A stretch of DNA of 64,000 nucleotides from Protea cynaroides (taxonomy: Eukaryota; Streptophyta; Magnoliopsida; Proteales; Proteaceae). Both the position numbers and the translations under genes were made by a program. Position 1 is the stretch's first letter, and every line of letters starts with the position of its first letter. Shown one piece after another: positions 35,126-48,006 of the stretch. The notes under the pieces were generated by a model. The model was not told the DNA's origin. It did no database searches and worked only from the letters and a program-made list of their open reading frames with translations. The stretch is taken from positions 62,001 to 126,000 of the forward strand of contig JAMYWD010001124.1 in the NCBI GenBank assembly GCA_028583415.1, written 5' to 3'.

Positions 35126-36867
35126 TGTCACACCCTAATTCCGCACCTTTCAGAATGGTGTGATGAACCACTAATAAACCAACGGTTCAACCAAGATCTC
35201 TAATAGGCTGTGTCCTTTAATTTAAACAATACACATCCACAACCATAATCAGAATAAATACACAATAGCGGAAGTCTTAATATTAAATGAACTGAGGATC
35301 TAACTGTGATAATCATAAATAAAATATCAAATTATGTTGTATCAATCGAGACATAAGTAAATAAATATCAAATTATATTTCCTTAATAAATCAAATAAAA
35401 TCTAATAAAAAACACATGAGTTGCACTCGCATGAGGAGTCATGCGTCTCCACTACATCTTCAGCCTCCATTGTAGCAACGTGCCTGTACATAGAAGCATT
35501 CATATATTCTTTCACAGTGGTACCTGCATCATCAACTAAAAATATTCGACGTCGAAAGGGTGAACACACATCACGGCTCAGTGAGCAAACAAAACAATGC
35601 AACAAACATATGCATGCATTCAATTCATATCTTTTGTCTGGTTTTTAAGTTTGCAATGTGCTATAGAAAGGTTCAGTGGCCGTTTCACCTCTATACACGA
35701 GTGTGTGAAGCCGCCCAAAGGTAACGTTTATTGTCGTCCCACATGCACCCACCATGGAATAGAGATAGAGCTTAAGTGTTTAGGACCACACCACATCACA
35801 CTTCCCTTGATACTCTATCCATACCAACACGTAAGCCCCTGCTGGCGAGGGTGTAAGCACCCCATTTTTACCATCCCCAGCCAAACAGAACTTTATTGGT
35901 GTATAGGCCGTAAGAGAGCGGAGAGGGATGAAAATTTGGAAAGTACAGGGGAAGCGAGTGAAACTCTCTCAAACCAATAGTCGATCAATTCCTCTGTGCT
36001 CTCTATGGTGTTCTGGGCTGAGCCAGAGTGTCCCCAATGTACAAGAGTCTTGGTGGGCATATTCAGAAGGATTGTGGGTCAATTCAAGGTTTTGATGCTA
36101 AGCGGTGATTTCAAAGATGATTTTGGCGGGCCCTACAGCAAGGTCATCAAAATACCTTCGAAATGATACCAGAATCACTCAATTCCGATATCAAACGAAG
36201 AAGATGTCGCGATTTTAGTCGGATTGAAATTGGCTTATTAAATCCAAGGATTTTTCTATAAATTATCATAAATTAAGGATTTATTTGGCAAATTATCGTG
36301 ATTTAAATCGATCGGACTTCATTCGACCATATCTTGATCGTTCGACATCCAAATTCGGCGATTCAAGTGCCAGTGTGCTCCATTGCCTGTCCTCTTCGAA
36401 ATGGACGTAAAGAATTTTGGCCAGAAGTCGTCGGCGGGTCCCATGCAAAGTTGCCAGTAGGATTATCGTCAAAGCTTCAATTCTTCACATTTTGATCATC
36501 TGAAGTCCAAATTAGGTGATCCGAGCACCAATGTGCTCCTTTGTCCGTCCTCTTCAAAGTGGACATGAAAAATCTGAGACAGAGGCCGTCAAAATTTTTC
36601 AGGCGGAATTGCAAGTTGAGAGGATCCATAATTGAGAGAGAAATCAATCCAGCCCATACTTACTCAGTCCAACCTAGCTCAAGCCCAATTTAGTCCAACC
36701 CTGTCGAACTCAACCAGTCCAGCCTGACCCAACCCAAACTGGCCCAGATCGAGTCGGGTCGGCCCATGTATGCACTTTATGTATTTGTTATATATATATT
36801 TTATATACTATATACATTTATATATTATATAATATATGTTTTATATATGTTATATTATATATATTTT

Positions 36868-36974
<107 letters not shown>

Positions 36975-37025
36975 GTCAAGAAAGGAGAATCCGATAAGGA
37001 AGGAGAGAGATAGAGAGAGAGAGAA

Positions 37026-37056
<31 letters not shown>

Positions 37057-37342
37057 AAGAGAGAGAGAGGATGGGAAGAGAGAGGAAGGAGAAGAACCGA
37101 AAAATAAGGGAGATCGGTGGAGGGAAAGATGGAGGTACCGCCACCTCCACCTTTCCCATAACCCAACTGCTCATCCCGCCACTTCTTGCTGCTAGCCTGC
37201 ACATCACCACCCCTCACCGCCACCTCTCCATGCCCCTACTCACTCCCATGCTGCCACTTATTTTTTTGAACCCAACCCCAGCCATGAAATCCGGAAAGGG
37301 AGAGAGAGAAGAAAGAGGCACGAAGAGAAGGAGTGGAAGAAA

Positions 37343-37939
37343 GAGAGAGAGAAGAGAGAAGGGGAGCTGCAAGACCATGCTGCCACCTCCATCTTCTCCC
37401 TTACCGAGCAGCACCACCTACTCCTTGAGCCCAACCCACTCCCCAAATCTCCTTCATCAAACCCCTCTCCCATCGACACCTGCAACTCATCACCACGCTG
37501 CCCATCACCTCTCCCATACCCAGCCGCAAGAGCACATTGAGCCGATCACCAATCTGCCGGCCCAACTGTTCATCCCATCACCTCCTTCATCAAGTCCAAC
37601 TCCTTTATCGAGTCCCGCTCCCATCTGATCCGGCTCCAGCAGTAGCCATCACTGTTGGGGGAGTTTTTCCTATAAAAACCCCCCACAGACCACTGAACCA
37701 AAAAAGAGAGAGAAGAGAGAAGGGGAGCTGCAAGACCATGCTGCCACCTCCATCTTCTCCCTTACCGAGCAGCACCACCTACCCCACCAGCCCCAGCCGA
37801 ATCACAGACTACTCCACGAACCACCTCCATTCGACAACACCCCAACTGCCTACCTACTAAAGACTGAATCCCACCTTGAGCCACCCGCCTGAACCACCAG
37901 TCGTAGCCTCCCCTGCTTGGTCATTTTTTTCTATAAAAA
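37343..37939 (+). promoter_or_regulatory. Duplicated TATA-box block in X
   Basis: A 79-bp segment is present twice (37343-37421 and 37704-37782, starting in GAGAGAAGAGAGAAGGGGAG). A TATAAAAACCCCCC box occurs at 37671 and again at 37932. This looks like a tandemly duplicated core promoter of the LTR. Confidence 0.55.
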
Positions 37940-38081
37940 CCCCCCAGACCACCGAACCAAAGGAGGAAGGGAGGTCGAAGATTCAAGGGCTGAGAGAGGG
38001 AGAGACAGAGGAGCAAGGAAGTGGAAGAAGAGAGAAGCAAAGGGAGGAATCCTCCAGGTAAATCCCCCTTCTTTTGCTTTC

Positions 38082-38115
<34 letters not shown>

Positions 38116-38479
38116 CCTTTGCTAGCTGAACATCACCGCCCGACCCCTGCACCTTCACTCCATTGCCAAAACCACCGACCATACCCCACCATGATCAAAC
38201 CTTCTCTCTCCCTATTGATTTGAACCATGGTTAGGAGATTTTGATGCAATCTGAGCCGTTTGATTGGATTGTTTAATATAATGATTAATATGTTTATGTG
38301 ATGAATTAAATTTGGATTATTTGATACATTTAATTTGAAAATTAATCTAATTATTTGATTCATTTAATTTTGGCCATTGATCTTGTATGTTTGATGTATT
38401 TTAATATTGGCCGTTGATTTTGTATTTTGGGTGATGAAATTGATCCGATGTGCTTGTAAATTTTATGTGATGAAAAATG

Positions 38480-39230
38480 ATCCGACCCTAGGATGGGAAT
38501 TTTATGTGATTCGTCCGACCATGTAATGGGAATTTAATGTGGTTGGTCTGACCATATGATTGGAATTTTAATGTGGGTGATCCAACCACGTGATCTGAAT
38601 TTTATGAGAGTTGATCACGATCATATGATTAGAATTTTAATGAGTTGATCATAGTCAATGATCTGAAATTTTGATGTGATTCAAACCATTGGATTATCTT
38701 TGGAAGTGATGTTAATCAATCTGAATGATTGGATTGTGATCTTGACAATTTGAATTGGTAGATGGTCTTTGGAATTTCTTTTAATCAATCGGAACGGTCA
38801 TATTATCATGATGAGGGATCTGGACCGTTAGATTATCTTTGGGAATGATTTAAATGAATCTGAATGGTTGGATTATGATCTTAAGTGATTTGAACCATTA
38901 GATTATCATTTTTTGAATTATCTTAACCATCGGATCTTGATCATGAGTGTTTTTGATGAATCTGAACGGTTGGATTATGATCTTGAGTGATTTTAACCGT
39001 TGAATTGTCATCGTGGGTATTTTGAATGATATAAATTGTTGAATCTGGATCATAATTGATTTAGACGAATCTGAGCCACTGATTTCTTAGTCTGATCATG
39101 ATTATATCTTAATGTGAGATCTGAGCCATTGATTTTGGTTGTTTTGATGAATCTGAGTGTTGATCATGATTATCAATGTTTTGAAGAGATCTAACAGTTA
39201 GATTGAGGATCTAAGATTGTCTACATTGTT
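38480..39230 (+). repeat. Degenerate tandem repeat in X
   Basis: Diverged units of the type GAATCTGAACGGTTGGATTA TGATC...TGATTT recur across about 750 bp with irregular spacing. No reading frame is conserved through it. Confidence 0.6.
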
Positions 39231-40453
39231 ATATTCGTGCATTTGCCATGTTCACATGTTTACACTGTCATATTGTGTACATTGTCATGTTTAGAATACT
39301 TGCACTTTTAGCTTTGAGTACACTATCATGTTTGATATGCTTGCTAATGCCATGATTGAATGATGTTTATGTCGGCAAGAACTTACTTTTCGCTACACCC
39401 TAGTCGAACTGCCATGCATGTACACTGATAAAAGACATTCCTAGGTGTGGGGACGTGCATGTAGGCACCCACATTCATGGGAAGGGTACTAATGGAAAAA
39501 TGATAAAAGTCTTAATCAAGAATCTGTAAGCACCCCATTTTTGCCACCCTCGGCATAAGTGAACCAATATGGCAGGTTTCTGACCTTTAACCCAAAGATT
39601 TGTAATTCTCCACTGATCCCCACAGTAGGGTCATGGGCTATTATCTGCATAGATGCATAGGTCATGGAATTATCTTCGAAACGAGACCAGAATTGCTCAA
39701 TTCCGGTATCAAATGAGGAAGATACGACCATTTTAGTCGGATGATACATATAAGGAAGGTTTCTGAAATTATCATAAATAATCCCAGGGGCTTTCATGCA
39801 AATTATCGTAAGTTGGATTGTTTGAATTTCAAATCATCATATCTTGATCATCCGACATCGGATTCAGATGGTTCCAAGACCATTATTCTTCATTCATGAT
39901 GTTCTACAAAGTGGACGTAAAAAATCCCAGGTAGAAGTCACCAGTGGGTCCCATGCAAACTTGCATGCAAAATGATCGGTAAAACTTCAAAGCTTCATAT
40001 CTTTCCCGTTCTACATCGGATTCAGGTGATTTCAGTCTCATTATGTTCCATATTAGTGTTCTACAAAGTGGACGTAAAATATTTTCGGTAAAAGCCTCTG
40101 AAGGATCTCATGCAGAATGGTCAGCCAAATTATCGATAATTGGGCCGCTTAAACTTCAAAAATTCATAAGTTGACCATTTTACTTCCAAATGAGGTGATT
40201 CAAGTTCCTATATTCCTCATTTTTAATGTTCAACAAAATGATCGTAAAAAATTTGGAATAGAGGCCATCAAAAATTCCATGCGGGATAACAGCGGGAATG
40301 ACCCGTGAAATGACAAGGAGAAGAAACCCAGTTAATTCCAATCAGTCCAAGTCAACTCAGTTCAAACCAGTTTTGGTCCAACCTAGCTCAACCCATATCG
40401 GTTGTCAACCTAAGTCGGTCTCAACCCATTTCGAATCAGTTCATCTATGTGCA

Positions 40454-40455
<2 letters not shown>

Positions 40456-40531
<76 letters not shown>
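40456..40531. repeat. (TA)n microsatellite in Y
   Basis: About 76 bases of TA followed by TGTATG variants. Confidence 0.97.
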
Positions 40532-40539
<8 letters not shown>

Positions 40540-42072
40540 ATGTATGTATATGTATGTATGTTATTAAATATATGTGTATATATGTATATAATATATATTA
40601 TTGTATGTAAATGATAATCCAAAAGATTTTGAGAAGAAAAAGGAGAGGGCAGAGAGAGAGGGAAACGTGGGTGAGAGAGAGAAAGGTGAGTGAGAGAGAG
40701 AAAACGTGAGAGAGGAAGAAAGAAAGAGAGAGAAAAGAGAAAAGCAGAAGAGAGGAAAAGGAGGATTCACATTCAAAGAGGATTGATACAACCCCCAATC
40801 ACCCTTCATCAACGGTTTCGCTCGATTTGAGCCCAAGGTTAGTACTCTAAACAAATTTAGAGGTCGTTATAATGCCCGAATGCCAATTTTGCTTGAAAAA
40901 GGCTAATTTTCATGAAATCTCAATCATGAATGCTCTATTACATGCTTGTTAATGTTAGGATGCCTATGTCTAACATTTTTCATGAATGATAATTTGTCTA
41001 AGCTATTCAATGATGAATTTTTGATTGATATACAATGATGTTTGATGTTTTTTGTAAATTTCATAAAGTGATTTTCTGATCTGAAAATTCCAGATTTAGG
41101 GTTCAAACTTAGGACGTACATCATATGTATTTTTTCTAAGATTTTGAAGCCCAAAATTTTATGGGAGTCTCTCTGATATGATAGAAGACTACCCTAAAAA
41201 TTTCGTTCCATTTGAAATTGGGAAAATATATCAAACAATTTGTCTTTGACATTGCTATTTTTCTCGGATGTAATGCAATCCTCCATCGGAAAGTCTCTAG
41301 ACAAAGACCTTATGGCCATAATCAGAAAATCCACTTAACATGAACTTTTTAGACATGAAAGTCTTCTAAAAAATGGCAATGGTTTCATATTTTTTCCATT
41401 TTTCTTTGAATTGATATCAATTTTTAAGTGCATAGAGCTTTGATTTCAGATCTGTCATGATGTGCTGATTTGCATGATTGAAAAGAGTCATTTTTCACAA
41501 AGAAAATATACTGTTTTAACTTGTTTTTCTTAATGAAATTTTAGATCAGATAGTTATCTACATAGACATATGTCTGTATTTAATTTTCATTAAGAATATA
41601 ATTTTATTTGGAATTTATGGTGCAACTGGTCAAAAATCTGGAACAGACCTGACCAGTGTATTTGCCTATACTTGGGGAATGTTTTCGACCTGCCTATGGT
41701 CTCTTTTAGGAATAGCTTCCTTGAGACAAAATGTTTGCCTCTGAGTCCTCTTTCCGAGGATATCTTTTAAGAATTTTTTGAGTAAGTACAGTGCCCTATG
41801 TGCCCATTTTGGTCCAGCCCCGACAAAGCTGTCATCTTCTTTGCGTGTTCCATAATGTTTTGATTGATTCTCATATGCTTTGGTTGTTTCTCACATGCCA
41901 TATTTGATGCTATGCTATGTTCGGATGCTCGTATGCATACACTGCCATAATTGGAATGATCACATTGCCATAATTGAAATAATCACATTGCCATGATTGG
42001 AATGATACACATGTTGATTGCCATATTTGTCTGCTACACTTGCTCACATGCTATATTAAATGCTTATTGTCA

Positions 42073-42660
42073 CAATTAGGGTAGAAAACCCTAAAAAATG
42101 GAAAGAAAGTAACATTTAGGGTAGAAAACCCTAATATGGAAATAAAATAATAATTAGGATATAAAACCCTAAAATGGAAAGAATGTAACATTTAGGGTAG
42201 AAAACCCTAAGATGGAAAGAAAATAATAATTAGGGTAGAAAACCCTAAAATGGAAAGAAAGTAACATTTAGGGTAGAAAATCCTAAGATGGAAAGAAAAT
42301 AATAATTAGGGTAGAAAACCCTAAAATGGAAAGAAAATAACAATTAGGGTAGAAAATCCTAAAAAATGGAAAGAAAATAACAATTAGGGTAGAAAACCCT
42401 AAAAATAGAAAGTAGCAATTAGGGTAGAAAATCCTAAAATGGAAAGAAAATAACAATTAGGGTAAAAAAATCCTAAAAAAATGGAAAGAAAATAGCAATT
42501 AGGGTAGAAAACCCTAAAAAATGGAAATAAAATTGCAATTAGGGTAGAAAACCCTAAAATGGAAAGAAAGTAGCAATTACGGTAGAAAATCCTAAAATGA
42601 AATAAAATAGCAATTAGGGTAGAAAACCCTAAATATGGAAAGATAATGGCAATTAGGGTC
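42073..42660 (+). repeat. Minisatellite of ~38 bp with inverted TTAGGG/CCCTAA
   Basis: About 15 units of roughly 38 bp, consensus close to AATTAGGGTAGAAAACCCTA plus AAATGGAAAGAAAATAAC. Every unit contains an inverted pair TTAGGGT...ACCCTAA able to form a short stem. Sequence and spacing drift, and some units have TCCTAA instead of CCCTAA. Confidence 0.92.
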
Positions 42661-43194
42661 TTGCCATGCTTAGAAGATAGCCTACTAGATCATGCCATAT
42701 AGGCTCTTGCCTTATTTGCAATACATGCCATATTTGAAAGATTTTTAAACAATCTTACTGTATGTAAATTTCTTGTCATAAATGTTTTATGTGCCATATT
42801 TAGATAGAATATTCTCTTTTTTGGCAATAACTTATTTTATGCAACACCCTAGTCAAACTGCCATATCTGCACACTTCTAGAAGACAATGTAGGTGTGGGG
42901 ACGTGCATTTAGGCACCCACATTCTTGGGAAGGGCATAATGGGAATGATAAAATCTTAATAAAGAAAGAGAATGCCTTGCCAAACTTTCCAAAATTAGAA
43001 TTCAGAATGAAAAGGGTAATTTAGGACGATTTGCCCCTCGGCAAACCCTAAACCTAGAATAGGTTCTAAACCCTAAACCTACAATAGGTTCTCAATCATT
43101 AACCTAGAACAGGTTATCCATCCCGAACTACGCGGATTCTGATTCCTAGGTCAAACCCTAAGATACGTAGGCCATTTGGGAGAAACCCAAATTC

Positions 43195-43680
43195 GGATCC
43201 ACAATTTAGTCCACTTGGACTATCCATAGATCCACTAGGATATATTTATTCACACTTTAGTCCACTCGGACTATCCATAGATCCACTAGGATATCTATCC
43301 ATATTCTAATCCAAAAAGGGTTATCCAAATCTTAGTCTACTCGGACTATCCATAGATCCACTAGGATATCTCCCATATTTTAACCCAAATAGGGTTATCC
43401 ACACTTTAGTCCACTCGGACTATCCATAGATCCACTAGGATATCTATCCATATTCTAATCCAAAAAGGGTTATCCAAATCATAGTCTACTTAGACTATCC
43501 ATAGATCCACTAGGATATCTCCCATATTTTAACCCAAATAGGGTTATCCACACCTTAGTCCACTTGGACTATCCATAGATCCACTAGGATATTATCCACA
43601 TTCCAACCCAAATATGGTTATTCTTAGATCCACTAGGACTATCTATCAGTCCACATGGACTATCCAGATCCTAACCCATA
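43195..43680 (+). repeat. Tandem repeat of ~60-125 bp in Y
   Basis: Repeats of TTAGTCCACTCGGACTATCC, ATAGATCCACTAGGATATCT and CCAAAWAGGGTTATCC alternate, giving a higher-order period near 125 bp. Each carries an inverted AGTCCAC/GGACT motif. Confidence 0.85.
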
Positions 43681-44507
43681 GGATTTCTCAACCATTCAAG
43701 CATAAATTTCAACTTGAACAATGAACTTAATCATGCACAAGCATAAATCACATCCATAAACTTTAATCACACTTTGAACTACGATGGTGAACCCGATTTT
43801 CGAATAATTCCGTGATACGAGGCAATCCGATGGATACGGATTCGGTTCAATGATATCAAACCACTTGGTTTGGTTTAATTTAATAAATAGAGTCTAGCAT
43901 AGGAAAGGTATAGGAGACCGATTTCGATCGGGCGGTTTGGGTGCCTAACCCCTTCCCATAACCGTAACCTGACGCTTACCCAATCTCTGATGGACCAGAA
44001 TTCCAATCTAAGGGTCATGAGTCAATCGAAGTCTTACCTTAGGGTGAGATTTCACATTTCCAAGGTCCTAGACCTAAATCTAGGTGGCGACTTCTAAAGA
44101 TTTCCATCTTTGTCCTCACAGAATCATGAAGGTTAGCCCAACAATTCCAAAATCAGGGTTGTAGGTTACAAGGGTAGTTTAGGACGATCCCTACCCCTCA
44201 GTTCATTTTCCCCTAGGGTACAGAGACCTAAACAGGTATGATGTGAATCTAACCATAGATCATCTAGGATCATCATTTGGTCCGGCTGGACCGCCCATAT
44301 TTCGATCCAAGCGGGTCGCCCAATGAACAACATTTCGAACTACGCGAATCCTGATTCTCAGGTCAATACCCTGAGATACGTAGGTAGTTTGGAAAAGAGA
44401 CCCAAATACGGACCCATACTCCAATCTTGTAAAATCATTCCATATCCTTGTCTCCTTGCTTGGCGAGACTCTATTCCTGTGTCATGTTTGTGAGTACGAA
44501 TCTCCTT

Positions 44508-44757
44508 GCTTGGCAAGGTTCTGCTTACGGGTACGTACCCTTAGCCTTACGAGGCTCTATCATGAAGTCGTACTTGCGAGTACACACCCTTAGCCTTGCG
44601 AGGCTCTATCTTGAAGTCGTACTTGCGAGTACGCACCCTTAGCTTTGCGAGGCTCTATCTTGAAGTCGTGCTTGCGAGCACGCACCTCCTTGCCTTGCGA
44701 GGCTCTATCTTGAAGTCGTGCTTGCGAGTACGCACCTTAGTCTTGCGAGACTATCTT
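44508..44757 (+). repeat. Tandem repeat of ~54 bp in X
   Basis: Four to five units built from CCTTGCGAGGCTCTATCTTG and AAGTCGTACTTGCGAGTACG. Open frames through it are a product of repetition. Confidence 0.9.
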
Positions 44758-44762
44758 ACACT

Positions 44763-44870
44763 TTACTCCCTGAGAGCCACACCCTACTCCCTGAGAGCCA
44801 CACCCTACTCCCTGAGAGCCACACTTTACTCCCTGAGAACCACACTCTACTCCCTGAGAGACATACCCTA
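44763..44870 (+). repeat. Tandem repeat of 22 bp in X
   Basis: About five units of ACTCCCTGAGAGCCACACCC, directly after the 54-bp array. Confidence 0.92.
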
Positions 44871-46873
44871 GCCCCTGAAGTTACCTAATCCACCCAAAAA
44901 AATGAACTACGTTGTACCTGATTTCCAGGACCTCTAGGATACATAGGCAACTTGAAGGATTCTCCAAGTACGGTACCCCATCTTAGTATCCTTAGGTTCC
45001 CCATATCCATATCCATATCCATATCCTCGTTCACTTCGATCCATGTAAGCTATCTCTAGATTCAATCTCCGTCCAACATAAAATTCAACTTGAATAAATT
45101 GAATCTAAGAAAGCTTAATTATAATCCACATCCATAAACTTTAATCACTTTCCATTTCGAACTACGTTTTTGGACTTTTTTTTTTCCAAGATTGGAATAC
45201 GTAGGCAATTTGAGGCGTTTTGGACATCTCAGATTCAGTCCATCACCGAACCATCTTTGGTTCGGTTCATTGTATATTATTTTATTTATTTTCTGACTTC
45301 GAGAACATGTTTGGCTGAACTTAAGCTAGAAGAACTTAGCAACTTGGCATAGGATCCCCCATGAGCCTTAGTCATCATCAATTGACCATGAACAGTTAGA
45401 ACCATAGAGTCTTAAGGAAAATAGAATCATATAGGAGGCCGATTTTTGGATCGGGCAGCTTTGGGTGTCTAACACCTTCCCAAACTGTACTTTAAACGCT
45501 TACCCGTTCTCTGATGGACCAAAGCCGATATGTTGGGTCATGAGTCAATAGAAGTCTTATCTTAGGATGAGGCTACATTTTAGGTCCTAAACCTTAATCT
45601 AGGTGACGACTCCAAATCATTTATCGTCCATTCAGCGTGGGTGGACATTTGTCCTCACAGAGGGCTTACAAACTGGGCTCGCAACTAACCAATCCTAATG
45701 TCAAACAGTGTATCCAAGGCCTCACCCCGACATCCCTCAATACGTCCATAGAGATAGAGCTAAGCCCCCCCGATAGAGTCGAAGACTACACGGTCCGAGA
45801 CTACCTCCACTGATACCCTACGACGTAATAGTTCTGCTAAGGTAATGGCGATACGACGATGTCAATGGACAAGACTTGAGTAGAGATAGAGCTAGAGTCT
45901 GGTGACCAGGACACACCACAATATCACGTCCTCCCCCTGATGCTCCACTCGCATCAAGCACACTAACCACACACATACATTCACATGCCTATTCCTAGCA
46001 TCATCATCATCATCATCATGTTATAAATAAATAAAATTAAATATGCATGAACATTAATAGCAGGAATATTTAATGACATGTTGAATCCACATTACAAGCA
46101 TACACGTATAGAATCAGTCATGGCATTGGACTCAAGAAATAAAAATAGTTTATTATTAGCCAATTAGTTTAAGTCTTGTTCCCTCACCTTTGCTTGAGTG
46201 TAAATCCTCTTTCAGGCTCTAAGAATCACTTTTATATCAATAGAAAAACCTAACAAGTCGATAGATTTTAGTTCGAATTCATTCCGACAATTTTAGGCTT
46301 GCTGTTAAGCTAGGGTCGCAGATAGGGTAGCAATTTTCTACGACCTCAGGGTGTAGGGTCGATGCTAAGGTCGGATGTTCCATCGACCCTAGGTGCGACC
46401 GCAACTTCCCTGGACTTCCCAAAAGCTAGGGGTCGATCCTGTGGTCTGGTAGGGTCGATTCCCAATCGACCCTACGTGCGACCGCACGTGGTTTGAGTCG
46501 ACATTTTCACTCTACAGTCTAATCTTTCAAGTTTGGGTCCTATGGCTTACTTCCACAATCCATTCTATGCTTGTTCTATGGCTTAAACTCCAGGTTACTT
46601 TCTTACTTTGTCTACCATGATTCCCTCCATGGATTTCATTGAAATCTTCCCATGGATGGATGATTTGGGTTTCTCCTAGATCATACCCTCTTCATAAATT
46701 TTTCTAAGGTCTTAAACAATTCATGGAAAGCATATCCATACCTTAGATTTGTTGAGATTCAGAGGTTTCCCTGAATTCTTCTCTTTAGTCTTCTTCTCCA
46801 ACTTTCCTTCTTGTCTCCTCTCTTCTCTTTCAATTAGGGTTTCAAAAGGAGTGAAAGATGCTAAGGGACGTCC

Positions 46874-46881
46874 TATTTATA
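46874..46881 (-). promoter_or_regulatory. TATA box of A1
   Basis: TATAAATA is read on the minus strand, followed by GGACGTCCC, and is conserved in A2 at 56185-56192 in the same context. Confidence 0.65.
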
Positions 46882-47249
46882 GAGGAAAACCTCCCAAAAT
46901 AAGTCTCATTGAGATTAGGAAAGAATCCCCTTGAAATTTAAAAAATTTCCTATTTACGGTTTCTATCGGTGATCATAGGGTCGATGAGGGGGTCGGAGAT
47001 CCCGTCGACCCTAGGGTCTAAATTGTCTGACCCTAGGTCTAAAATTCAGGGGTCTGACTTCCTAATGAGGTGGGGTTGACCCTTCCTGTTTGGGTATGCG
47101 ACCCTATCCCTATTTTACTATTTTTGGGTCAGTTTAATACCTGGTCTCACTATTTCCTTCACACACTTGGTCCACTTGGCTCGACCATGACTGGTAGACC
47201 TGGTAGAAGGTGGTAAGACCGGTTAGTTCGATACGGGTCTTACAAGTAT

Positions 47250-47756
47250 GGTCTCTGGTATGCAAAAAGCAAGGATTTGATAATGTCATTTTACTTAGAT
47301 GCAGATTGGACAAGTTGTGTTGATGATTGGAAGAACACTAGTGGAGGTGCCTTCTATCTTGGTAGAAATTTGGTGGCTTGGCATAGTAAAAAGCAAGAGT
47401 CAATCTCACTGTCTACAGCAGAGACATAATATATTGCTGCTACTTCTTGTTGCACACAGGTTCTGTAGATGAAGCAAATATTGAAGGATATAGGCATTGA
47501 GTCAGACAAGCCTATTTCAATGTTCTGTGACAACATTAGTGCCATAAATATCTCTAAGAACCCAGTTATGCACTCTAGGATGAAGCACATTACCATTCGG
47601 TATCATTTCTTGAGAGAGAAGGTGACAGAAGGAGTTCAGTTGGAGTTCATTCCTACATTAGAGTAGACGGCAGACATCTTCACCAAACCACTTCCCAGGG
47701 AACAATTTGTGTTTTTGAGACAGAAGTTGGGAGTAACTGTCCTCCCCAAGCACTGA
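47250..47756 (+). pseudogene. copia-2 RNase H remnant beyond the A1 insertion
   Basis: The 3' continuation of the reverse transcriptase/RNase H frame cut at 35125. DADWTSCVDDWKNTSGGAFYLGRNLVAWHSKKQESISLSTAET is readable, then a TAA stop, then FCDNISAINISKNPV and, in another frame or after small changes, ADIFTKPLPREQF before the final stop near 47756. Several catalytic-region residues differ from copia-1 (for example SDADW is LDADW). Confidence 0.88.
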
Positions 47757-47992
47757 AGAGCTTGGTGTAAGGGGGAGCACTGTGTAATTGATATATTCTA
47801 TTTGCTCCATATGTTTGACTCAGGGGGAGTCCTTTGATGTTTTTCTCTGTTGATGTGATGTGGAGTTACTGTTTTTGGCACGCCCATAGGATTGGAAAGA
47901 TGCGGTGGGCACTCCTATGTAGCCAATCCCTTTGTCCTTGTTGTCAAAGGGGGAGAAGTGTCTCATGGTGGATTGAGTAGTTGTCAACATTT

Positions 47993-48006
47993 ACAAAGGG
48001 GGAGAT
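47993..48006 (+). promoter_or_regulatory. Polypurine tract of copia-2
   Basis: CAAAGGGGGAGAT abuts the 3' LTR, as in copia-1. Confidence 0.82.

Larger units (their letters stand above)
39525..44120 (+). mobile_element. Y: Ogre/Tat-like solo LTR nested in X, 4.6 kb
   Basis: TGTAAGCACCCC...TTTGTCCTCACA has the same end sequences as X and the perfect duplication GAATC (39520-39524, 44121-44125). X resumes beyond it. X and Y share order along their length: start block, (TA)n, GA tract, GGTGTGGGGACGTGCAT with GGCACCCACATTC, then GGTAGTTTAGGACGAT-type and GAACTACG...ATACGTAGG phrases. Y differs in carrying large internal minisatellites. It has no coding frame. Confidence 0.9.

Noticed and set aside
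42073..42660. Interstitial telomere repeat or CRISPR-like array
   Set aside because: TTAGGG occurs once per 38-bp unit as an inverted pair, not as head-to-tail TTTAGGG. The unit has no spacer variation of the CRISPR kind, and the genome is a plant's.
44448..44871. Open frame of repeated leucine/serine-rich units
   Set aside because: It is produced by translating the 54-bp and 22-bp tandem arrays within X.
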